Assembly (NCBI RefSeq): GCF_019457515.1
Contig: NZ_CP080421.1
Span: 1,488,001-1,552,000, forward strand
Source of the DNA: Shewanella mesophila
GTDB lineage: Bacteria > Pseudomonadota > Gammaproteobacteria > Enterobacterales > Shewanellaceae
Length of the DNA stretch: 64,000 bases
Direction: 5' to 3'
Shown here: positions 17,748 through 25,273 of the stretch, piece after piece
Numbering within the stretch: the first letter of the stretch is position 1
Layout of the letters: each line of letters starts with the position of its first letter
Notes under the pieces: generated by a model
What the model saw: only the letters and a program-made list of their open reading frames with translations
What the model was told of the DNA's origin: nothing
The model's database searches: none
Made by a program: the position numbers and the translations under genes

Positions 17748-19106
17748 TTAGAGTAAAACGAGGCTAAGTAGGTAGACTAAAATCATGGCGGTAACGCCTT
17801 GAACTAAAGTTGCCATGGTTTGTGCCTTATAGGCTTGCTTTACGCTCATACGGCTAAATTGAGTCACCACCCAAAAGAAGCTGTCATTAGCGTGAGAGAC
17901 CGTCATGGCGCCAGCACCAATGGCCATTACCGTGAGCACGCGTCCCATATCACTCGCCAGACCAATGTCACCCAACATGGGAGCAACTAGCGCAGATGTA
18001 GCCACCAAGGCCACGGTAGAGGAGCCTTGGGCCGATTTAAGCGCCGCAGCGACAATAAATGGCATAAAGATACCAATCCCCAATGCCGACAGTGAGCTAC
18101 CCAAGAAATTACCAATTTCGGTGGCTTTTAACACCGCGCCAAATGCACCGCCTGCACCTGTGATCAATAAGATTGGCGCCGCAACGACTAGGCCGTGGCT
18201 GATGCGCTCACTGAACTCCTTAATTTTGTCATCACTTTTCAGTAGCGATAGCGATAACATCAGACCTATCATTAAGGCGTTCACCGGTTGGCCTAGGAAG
18301 GCGAATATTTCAAATAGCGAGCCTTCACCTATCGGATGAGAGGGGAACTTGGCAATTGACCCCAAGCAGATCAGCAAGATAGGAACGAAGATAGGGGCAA
18401 ATGCTTTGGTTGGACTAGGTAATGTGCCATAAGCGGCCTTTAAACTGTCAAAATCTTCTACGCTGTTTTTAAGCTCCTCCGCACCTTCACCATCGGGCTC
18501 AACATGGGCAAAACGGTTGGCCCACAACATGCCAGCGAACGCGGCAACCGCGGCGACAAATATACCCACGCCAATAACGAGTCCTAAGTTTGACTCTAAG
18601 CCTAAATTACCGGCCGCAGCGATAGGCCCTGGCGTAGGTGGCACAAAAGTGTGGGTCGCGTAGAGCCCAGTGGCTAAGGCGACGCTCATCGAGACGCTTG
18701 ATACCTTCATCCGATTGGCCATTGATTGCTTGAGTGAGTTCAAAATCACAAAGCCCGAGTCACAAAACACCGGAATCGACACTAAATATCCGATAACTGA
18801 CATGGTGAGCGTCGGGAAACGCTTCCCCAGGACTCTGATCACCACGTCTGCCATGGTTATCGCGGCACCACTTTTTTCAAGTATGGTGCCAATAATCGTC
18901 CCTAAAACGATCACTAAGCCTATGTACCCAAGGATCCCACCAAAACCAGATGTGATGGTTTTAGCAATATCGGCACTTGGCAGACCATAGGCGAAGGCGG
19001 CGATAAACGACGCAATAATGAGGGTTAAAAACGGATGTAACTTAAATTTGGATGTTGCAATGACGATAAACGCAATCACGGCTAGCAGAATCAGTACTAG
19101 GCTCAT
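17748..19106 (-). CDS. GntP-family permease (probable glycerate transporter)
   Basis: Inner-membrane H+ symporter of the GntP family, 452 residues and about 12 hydrophobic segments. MSLVLILLAVIAFIVIATSKFKLHPFLTLI, TFVPPTPGPIAAAGNLG (family signature) and VSHANDSFFWVVTQFS near the end are diagnostic. Substrates of the family are gluconate, idonate and related sugar acids; the next gene is glycerate kinase, so glycerate is the probable substrate here. The 253-bp upstream region carries a perfect inverted repeat at 19281-19294 that may be its operator. Confidence 0.9.
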   Translation of the reverse strand: MSLVLILLAVIAFIVIATSKFKLHPFLTLIIASFIAAFAYGLPSADIAKTITSGFGGILGYIGLVIVLGTIIGTILEKSGAAITMADVVIRVLGKRFPTLTMSVIGYLVSIPVFCDSGFVILNSLKQSMANRMKVSSVSMSVALATGLYATHTFVPPTPGPIAAAGNLGLESNLGLVIGVGIFVAAVAAFAGMLWANRFAHVEPDGEGAEELKNSVEDFDSLKAAYGTLPSPTKAFAPIFVPILLICLGSIAKFPSHPIGEGSLFEIFAFLGQPVNALMIGLMLSLSLLKSDDKIKEFSERISHGLVVAAPILLITGAGGAFGAVLKATEIGNFLGSSLSALGIGIFMPFIVAAALKSAQGSSTVALVATSALVAPMLGDIGLASDMGRVLTVMAIGAGAMTVSHANDSFFWVVTQFSRMSVKQAYKAQTMATLVQGVTAMILVYLLSLVLL

Positions 19107-19280
19107 AGGGTGTCCCTGTATTTGGGTTATATTTATTTGATGGATAGAACAATGGCCCGCATAGTCAGCGCCATCTAAAGTGAGGGCTAAGGTATTTCAG
19201 GCTTTGGCTATTATCCGCACAAAAGGACAATCAGGCTTCGTCAAAGTTGCTGGATTTTACCGGGTTTTATCAGATTATTT

Positions 19281-19294
19281 TGTGCGATTGCACA
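19281..19294. promoter_or_regulatory. Inverted repeat, candidate CdaR/SdaR operator for the glycerate genes
   Basis: TGTGC-GATT-GCACA is a perfect 5-4-5 inverted repeat about 180 bp before the gntP start, in the intergenic region of the glycerate operon. Nearby CCGCACAAAAGG (about 19216) may be a further half site. Assignment to the CdaR-type regulator is inferred from gene function only. Confidence 0.5.
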
Positions 19295-19359
19295 TATATG
19301 GGGCGGGTGAGCCTAGATGACAGCTAAAAGCACAATATGCTGCCACCCAAGCTGTTGTG

Positions 19360-20154
19360 TTACGCGGTCAATTGGTGATTGGTTTGCTGTAAGCTGAACT
19401 CTTTGCGACAGGCATCACCGAAGGCTTTAAATAATTTGATCGAATCTGGATTGTCATTTGCTTGCCATTCAGGATGCCACTGGACACCAAGAATAAACTG
19501 TCCGTAAGCTGGGCCATGGATCGCTTCGATTAAGCCATCTTCGGCACGGGCGAGCGGTTCGAGTCCTTTCCCTAAGGTGCATATCCCTTGGCCGTGGAGT
19601 GAATTAATGGTGATGCTGTCTCCAAGTAGAGCATGCAACCAAGTGTTAGGTTCGATATTGATGCTATGGCGTGGACCATACTGTTCATCTACCGAGGTAT
19701 TGGGATCTTCACGATGATCATCTAAGTGATCTTCAGCATAAACCTTTTGATGGAGATCGCCGCCCAAAGCCACGTTTAGCTCTTGCATGCCACGACAGAT
19801 CCCAAGGATCGGCAGTTTTCGTGCTATTGCCCCACGTATAATGGCTAAGTCGAACAGATCGCGATTCACATCTTGTGCTTTCTCTGGTGTGAGATTTTCT
19901 TGTCCATACAGGCTAGGGTCGATATTTGAACCCGCACCAGAGAGATAGACACCATCGACCATATCCAAATATTGGTCGATATCCTCAACACCAAAACAGG
20001 TGGGAACCAGTAACGGAATGCAATCGGCGATATCGACGATGGGCTGCATATATTTGTGGGTCATGACTTGATAAGGGTGACCGTTACGGTCTTGTTGACC
20101 CATAGTCATTAAAATCGTGGGTTTCTTAGCGGTTTTTTTTTGTGTTATTGGCAT
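19360..20154 (-). CDS. Class I glutamine amidotransferase, gamma-glutamyl-GABA hydrolase (PuuD)-like
   Basis: Peptidase C26-type hydrolase of 264 residues. The nucleophile Cys is in LGICRGMQELNVALGG (about C119); VQWHPEW provides the His and Glu of the triad. Family members cleave gamma-glutamyl bonds, as PuuD does to release GABA in putrescine breakdown. The N-terminal MPITQKKTAKKPTILMTMGQQDRNGHPYQVMTH fits this group. No puuA, puuB or puuC genes are adjacent, so the substrate stays open. Stands alone between the glycerate operon and an AT-rich region; the 550-bp upstream region has a perfect 14-bp palindrome at 20322-20335. Confidence 0.85.
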   Translation of the reverse strand: MPITQKKTAKKPTILMTMGQQDRNGHPYQVMTHKYMQPIVDIADCIPLLVPTCFGVEDIDQYLDMVDGVYLSGAGSNIDPSLYGQENLTPEKAQDVNRDLFDLAIIRGAIARKLPILGICRGMQELNVALGGDLHQKVYAEDHLDDHREDPNTSVDEQYGPRHSINIEPNTWLHALLGDSITINSLHGQGICTLGKGLEPLARAEDGLIEAIHGPAYGQFILGVQWHPEWQANDNPDSIKLFKAFGDACRKEFSLQQTNHQLTA

Positions 20155-20707
20155 AGATCACCTGATGAATAAATAGAGTCATGAGTTCATATTAGTGCCG
20201 ATTGTCTTTGCTGTGTCGGTAGCGGTGACAATCGTTATAAGCGCGGTTTAATGGCACGCGTTAAACAGATTAGATGAACTTCAGTCTGCCTATTGGTGTT
20301 CATTATGTCAAACATTTTGATTGTAATTAATTACATTTAGTGTGGCAAATTTAGATCTAAGTGAGGATTTTTGACTTGGTTGGATTTCCAATGAAAGTCA
20401 TGAGACTCTGGATTTTAGTTTAATGGATATTGGACTGGCTATAAAACGTTCTAAGACATTGTAGAGTTAGATTTTTAGTTCTAATTCATGACTATCGGAT
20501 TACCGATTTTTATCGGCTAACGCTATGATAAACTGTTTTTTTGCCCTCTATATTTAACTTTTCAAAAGAGATAACTTTTGGTTTTATGATTGAAATTTGA
20601 TTGAGAAAATGGCGGGTAAAATCAGGTTCATCAACTTCTTATGCGATTATTTTTATTGCAAAACACACTTTCCACAACTCAAGCTGATGAGTACCAAAAC
20701 AATCGAC
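20155..20707. other. AT-rich intergenic region without a gene
   Basis: About 550 bases upstream of the amidotransferase gene and downstream of the solute-binding gene. It holds no open frame I can support; the palindrome TGTAATTAATTACA at 20322-20335 is the only ordered element I see. Confidence 0.5.
20322..20335. promoter_or_regulatory. Perfect 14-bp palindrome upstream of the amidotransferase gene
   Basis: TGTAATTAATTACA is self-complementary and lies about 170 bp before the amidotransferase start. It could be an operator; it does not match the ArgR, TyrR or FNR consensus well. Confidence 0.35.
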
Positions 20708-21445
20708 TTAGAATTCATGTTTTGCCAAAATTTTATCCATTTCCCCTGACTCAGAAAGTATTTTTAAACCTGAGTTAAATGCCTCCACCTTTTTTTGAAA
20801 ATTCTTTGTCTGCTTTGAAATCATCAGATATTGCTTCACTACTTCAACAGGTGGGTCAATCCATTCCAAGTTGTTCGCATGTTCTGGTATCTCTGTACGA
20901 ATGATATATTGTCCCAACGCCTTATCCGTCAGGGCTAAATCAATACGATTTCTCGCTAATATAACAAGATTTTGTTTGTCTGTTGTAACTTCCAGGGTTC
21001 TCAAGTTGGCCTCTTTAAATCCAGGAGGATTAAGGTATCCACGGACAACTCCTACTGTGTAAGGTTTTAAATCTTCAAACGAATTAAATTTGATGTTGTC
21101 CTCTTTTCGTTTGTAGAAAACAATTTCGTTCGGAGGCAAAGGTTCAGAAAAGACAAACCATCGTTCTCTATCCTTTCTGTACCAGGCAGTGAATATCCCA
21201 TCAACGGTTCCTTCTTTTGCTTCCTTCAACCCTCTTGCCCACGGAACAATTCTTAACTTCACCTCATAGCCAACCTTCTTATAAGCTTGGACAATAATTT
21301 CCGTGAACGGTCCTCCATTCTCTAAGCTTTTCCCATAGTAAGGGGGATAATCCACACAAGCCAAGACCACCTTGTTTTCATTGGCTACTGCTTGCAACGA
21401 GTAAATCAAGAATACTAAGATCGCCACTAGGTGTTTGTACTTCAT
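20708..21445 (-). CDS. Periplasmic amino-acid-type solute-binding protein (SBP_bac_3)
   Basis: A 245-residue secreted binding protein: signal peptide MKYKHLVAILVFLIYSLQAVA then NENKVVLACVDYPPYYGKSLENGGPFTEIIVQAYKK. The sequence VDYPPYYG with GPFTEII is the start of the family 3 domain, and VDGIFTAWYRKDRERWFVFSEPL is its second hallmark. Such lone proteins are common in Shewanella and Vibrio and are not always transport components. No permease or ATPase gene is nearby. Good SD GAGGTCAGG. It lies in a locally AT-rich stretch with long gene-free flanks, unlike its neighbours, so it may be an accessory gene inserted between conserved blocks. Ligand unknown. Confidence 0.8.
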   Translation of the reverse strand: MKYKHLVAILVFLIYSLQAVANENKVVLACVDYPPYYGKSLENGGPFTEIIVQAYKKVGYEVKLRIVPWARGLKEAKEGTVDGIFTAWYRKDRERWFVFSEPLPPNEIVFYKRKEDNIKFNSFEDLKPYTVGVVRGYLNPPGFKEANLRTLEVTTDKQNLVILARNRIDLALTDKALGQYIIRTEIPEHANNLEWIDPPVEVVKQYLMISKQTKNFQKKVEAFNSGLKILSESGEMDKILAKHEF

Positions 21446-22217
21446 CCTGACCTCATAAAAAATGTATTGAATATCAGCCGTAAAAAAAGAAGTGAATGCT
21501 TGATTGCTAATGACACACCGAGCACTGAACGCCCCAACCTTGGGAACCCCCTGAGAATTCCTTTTACAATCAATTAGTAGACACCCATGGTACTGTTTGA
21601 TCTAATTAATTTCGCCAAAAACCTACCAGAACCAACACCATGCGCGATATAACAATACTACACGACTCACTCACCAAGCAATGCTCTTCCATCTACAAAA
21701 AACGTCTTAATTCTCTTTTTTTTTGCCACAAAATTATTACTCGACGGTGATAAAAAAGTTAGCCACCCATGGTTAATCAATTATATAGCATCATTATTCT
21801 CTGGTGCTTTTCATGCCTACACCAAAGAAGCATGACAAATGAGAAACCCCTTCGAAATGGCAGACAGCAGAGCATTAGTTAGATTTGAATAAGTGAAAAG
21901 AAGATGAAAGAGCAGTATCTAAGGCATCACAAATTGACCTGAATAACAGGCCTAGTACACTCCCCGGGGAGCAGAAGTAGTTGCACATAAGCCTGCTGCA
22001 AGCAATTAACTCCCATTGAAGGTTCGACCTTCAAACACATTTAACAAATAAGATTCAGCCAAACGCTACTCAAGTAACCCAAAAATACTAACCCTTCATT
22101 TGAAGAGGAATTCATCTGATCGCTAAATAATGACTTCACTGCCATGACAGCGTAAAATCCTCGGCTTCGTTAGCGAGTATTAGTTTAGTCTCACTCAGTA
22201 TCAGCACAAGATGTTAA
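21446..22217. other. Gene-free region, about 770 bp
   Basis: No open frame with a credible start is visible. The stretch is AT-rich with two palindromes: CTCCCCGGGGAG at 21960-21971 and a perfect 8-3-8 inverted repeat at 22016-22034. It separates the lone solute-binding gene from the large RluA-family gene. Confidence 0.5.
22016..22034. repeat. Perfect inverted repeat
   Basis: TTGAAGGT-TCG-ACCTTCAA, 8-bp arms around 3 nt. About 185 bp before the RluA-family gene at 22218. Hairpin or operator; no T run. Confidence 0.45.
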
Positions 22218-23906
22218 ATGCCCATGTATTCTGCTCAGCACTGCTTTACCGCGTTTAAATCGCCAATCGATAGTTATCAACTACCTGAGCGTTTTACCTT
22301 TCCGTTTTATTATGAGCCACACCCTTTGTGTGTATTGGCGGCAGAGGAGTTACAAGCTTATCTGAGTAACCAAACCGATTGGCAACACAACTTTGGCTTA
22401 GGTAAGGACACCAACAAGGTTATCGGCAAGATGTTTGGTGTGCTGCTCGTTCGCAATAACAGTGGCGAGATCGGTTACTTAGCGGCCTTTTCTGGCAAGC
22501 TGGCTGAGCAAAATCTCATCGATGGTTTTGTGCCGCCGGTATTCGATATGTTGACTAAAGAGAGCTTTTTTCACGCAGAGCAACAAGCGATTAATCAGCT
22601 AACCTATGAGTTGACCCAGCTTGAGGCTTCGACCGAGCTGTTGGAGTTGAGAGAGCAGTTAGCGACATTAGGGCAAGAGGCTGATGATGAGCTCGAAGCC
22701 ATGCGCGCGGCTATTATCGAGGGGCGTAAAGCGCGTAAATTAAAACGCGCTCAGGCTGAAGCTGAATTGTCGAAAGAGTCGTTGGTAGGGCTAAATGTGC
22801 AGCTGGGCAAAGAGAGTGTGGCGGAAAAGAATCGGCTAAAAGCGATAAAGTTGCATTGGGACGGCGTCATTGCAGAGGTGAGCGACTCACTACAATTGTT
22901 AGAGGCTGAGATTGAATCACTCAAAGCACAGCGGGCAAAGCAGTCTAACGCCTTGCAGCAAAAGTTGTTTGCACAGTATCGGTTCTTAAATCAAGCGGAT
23001 GAGCTGCAAGATCTTAATCAGATCTTTAAAGATGCACCAAATCAGCAACCGCCAGCGGGAGCCGGTGAGTGCGCGGCGCCCAAGTTATTGCAATACGCCT
23101 TTTCTCATGGGTTGACTCCGCTAGCGATAGCCGAGTTTTGGTGGGGCGCCTCACCAAAGTCAGAGGTGAAGCAGCATAAGCAGTTTTATGGGGCTTGTCA
23201 TGGTAAATGCCAACCTATCTTAAGCCATATGCTTAAAGGCATAGAGATGGATGACAATCCATTATTGAGTAATCCCGCCGAAGGTAAAGTTATCGATATT
23301 CTGTATCAAGATGAGGCGATGGCGGTGATCAACAAGCCGGCTGAGTTTCTGTCGGTGCCGGGGAAAAATATCTGTGATTCGGTTTATGCGCGCATGAAGC
23401 AGCAGTTTCCTACTGCGACCGGGCCTTTGATCGTGCATCGATTGGATATGTCGACCTCGGGGCTGATGGTGATCGCATTAAGCAAAGAGGCGAATAGAGC
23501 GCTGGTACAACAGTTTATTGGCCGTACGGTAGAGAAACGTTATGTGGCTAAACTGGCGGGCATAGTCGCAGGCGAGCAGGGCGAGATTAGCTTGCCATTG
23601 CGAGTCGATCTTGACGATAGGCCGCGCCAACTGGTCTGTTTTGAACATGGAAAACATGCTCATACCCTGTGGCAGGTTAAGGCGCGAGACGATGAGAACA
23701 CTTGGCTGTACCTCTATCCTCAAACTGGCCGAACTCATCAACTGCGGGTGCATTGTGCCCATGTTGATGGGCTTAATCTGCCGATCATTGGTGACGATCT
23801 CTATGGCGCGCGCGCTAACCGTTTGCATTTGCACGCCGAGCGTTTAGTGCTCAATCATCCAACTACAGGAGAGCGACTGACCTTCGAAGTTGACGCTGAA
23901 TTTTAA
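22218..23906 (+). CDS. Large RluA-family pseudouridine synthase with N-terminal coiled-coil extension
   Basis: A 562-residue protein. The catalytic domain fills the C-terminal 215 residues: DILYQDEAMAVINKPAEFLSVPG, HRLDMSTSGLMVIAL (Asp about 410), GRTHQLRVHCAHVDGLNLPIIGDDLYG. The N-terminal half (residues 1-340) is unlike ordinary RluA members: an opening segment, then about 120 residues rich in E, L, A, K and R (about 130-250; ELTQLEASTELLELREQL..., KRAQAEAELSKE...) predicted to be coiled coil, then YAFSHGLTPLAIAEFWWG. This architecture is known in Vibrio and Shewanella annotations, but its RNA target is undefined. Stands alone; convergent with cdaR. Confidence 0.88.
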   Translation: MPMYSAQHCFTAFKSPIDSYQLPERFTFPFYYEPHPLCVLAAEELQAYLSNQTDWQHNFGLGKDTNKVIGKMFGVLLVRNNSGEIGYLAAFSGKLAEQNLIDGFVPPVFDMLTKESFFHAEQQAINQLTYELTQLEASTELLELREQLATLGQEADDELEAMRAAIIEGRKARKLKRAQAEAELSKESLVGLNVQLGKESVAEKNRLKAIKLHWDGVIAEVSDSLQLLEAEIESLKAQRAKQSNALQQKLFAQYRFLNQADELQDLNQIFKDAPNQQPPAGAGECAAPKLLQYAFSHGLTPLAIAEFWWGASPKSEVKQHKQFYGACHGKCQPILSHMLKGIEMDDNPLLSNPAEGKVIDILYQDEAMAVINKPAEFLSVPGKNICDSVYARMKQQFPTATGPLIVHRLDMSTSGLMVIALSKEANRALVQQFIGRTVEKRYVAKLAGIVAGEQGEISLPLRVDLDDRPRQLVCFEHGKHAHTLWQVKARDDENTWLYLYPQTGRTHQLRVHCAHVDGLNLPIIGDDLYGARANRLHLHAERLVLNHPTTGERLTFEVDAEF

Positions 23907-23977
23907 TAGCGTATTTTTAGTGAGGCGTTTTTAACGCATTGTTTTAAAAGCAGGGTCTTTGCGCACGAATTCAATGC

Positions 23978-25132
23978 CTAATTTGGATCGCTCAATAGAA
24001 TTTGCCCAAGATAGAGTTGCAGCAAGCCATCGATCTTGTTGAGTTCAACCCCTGTTATTTGGCTGATCTTATCGAGCCGATACCGAAGGGTATTGCGGTG
24101 GATATAAAGCTGTTTTGCACAAGCGCCCTGATCGCCTAAATGAGTCAGATACGCCGCCAGAGTTTTTCGTAGCTGCTGGTTATTGTCTTGCTCAATTAAC
24201 TTGCTAAACGGCGTGAGCAGTTGCTGACCGCGCCAATCTTGTTTGAGTCCCGATAACATCACCAGCAAAGAGAAATCTTCAAACAGGTATTTGCTTCGTT
24301 TGGGTTGCATCTGCATGCCAAATCTAAGGGTTTCTTTTGCAGTTTGGTAAGAGTGATGAATATCGGTCGCGGCAGGAAAGTAGTGTCCCAAGGCGATTTT
24401 TAACTGAGCGTTCATTTCCGCGGGGATCCGTTTAAGCAGCTGGTCGATACGCTCACTTTCGAGACTCGCATTCCACTGTTTGCCATCCAGAAACGCAGGT
24501 TTGAGGATCACCAGCTCTGTCATCGATGTCATGGCGACTAGGTTACCCCTAGATGGATTTTCAAGCAGGTTAAGGACTTGTTTTAGTAGTGAGTTTGCCG
24601 TGGTATGGGGGTTATCCTCCTGTACTTGGATCACCGCCGCGACGCGGGGCATATAAAGGTCGATGTTGAGTTTCTTTGCCCACGCTTTGAGCTGATCAAT
24701 ATCGTTATATTCGCCCTTAATGAGTTGCAGAATAAACTCCTCTTGCTGACGGTTCTGCCATTGCGTTAGCTCAATTGAATTGGCCTGTTCAACAATCATC
24801 TCGGCGCTCATCTTCAGTAGCTCGCCATAGGCCATCAGATGTTCAGGATCTCCAGTAATACCCACAACACCGATAACCTCCCCTTGATAGTGCAAGGGCA
24901 GATTAATCCCTGGCTTGACGCCCTGAAGACTCGAGGTACTGGCTTGATTTATGGTAACGGTGCGATTTTGGCTGATGGCAAGTAGGGCACCCTCATGGGT
25001 CGAGCCGATACGATGGGGATCGCCTGAGCCCAAAATAACCCCGAGGTTATTCATCACATTAATATTGTGTTTGATGATCGCCATGGTGCGGTCGACAATC
25101 TGCTGCGCGATTTGTGAGTCTAAAAAGTACAC
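23978..25132 (-). CDS. cdaR: CdaR-family transcriptional regulator (sugar diacid recognition)
   Basis: A 384-residue regulator with the N-terminal sugar diacid recognition domain (QIAQQIVDRTMAIIKHNINVMNNLGVILGSGDPHRIGSTHEGAL, residues about 5-135) and a C-terminal PucR-type HTH (GACAKQLYIHRNTLRYRLDKISQITG, about residues 330-365). In E. coli CdaR activates glucarate, galactarate and glycerate genes. The glycerate kinase and GntP permease genes 5-7 kb away are the obvious targets. Only the terminator at 25228-25255 separates it from the end of mtrB. Confidence 0.9.
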   Translation of the reverse strand: MYFLDSQIAQQIVDRTMAIIKHNINVMNNLGVILGSGDPHRIGSTHEGALLAISQNRTVTINQASTSSLQGVKPGINLPLHYQGEVIGVVGITGDPEHLMAYGELLKMSAEMIVEQANSIELTQWQNRQQEEFILQLIKGEYNDIDQLKAWAKKLNIDLYMPRVAAVIQVQEDNPHTTANSLLKQVLNLLENPSRGNLVAMTSMTELVILKPAFLDGKQWNASLESERIDQLLKRIPAEMNAQLKIALGHYFPAATDIHHSYQTAKETLRFGMQMQPKRSKYLFEDFSLLVMLSGLKQDWRGQQLLTPFSKLIEQDNNQQLRKTLAAYLTHLGDQGACAKQLYIHRNTLRYRLDKISQITGVELNKIDGLLQLYLGQILLSDPN

Positions 25133-25227
25133 TGGCTTGCTATGGTGTCGGAGTTGATATTTGAGCTTACGACAAATAGAGTGATGGAACTAGTGACTGG
25201 TACACGTTTTGATATCTAATGCCTCAT

Positions 25228-25255
25228 AAAAAACCCGCGACTTGCGCGGGTTTTT
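25228..25255. terminator. Rho-independent terminator ending the mtrCAB unit
   Basis: AAAAAA-CCCGCG-ACTTG-CGCGGG-TTTTT. A and T runs on both sides allow action in both directions; on the minus strand it lies 19 nt after the mtrB stop. Confidence 0.9.
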
Positions 25256-25273
25256 AGTGACTATCGGCAAAAT

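Noticed and set aside
20708-21445. Prophage or genomic-island boundary around the lone solute-binding gene
   Set aside because: No integrase, attachment-site repeat or tRNA target is visible; only base composition and gene density differ.
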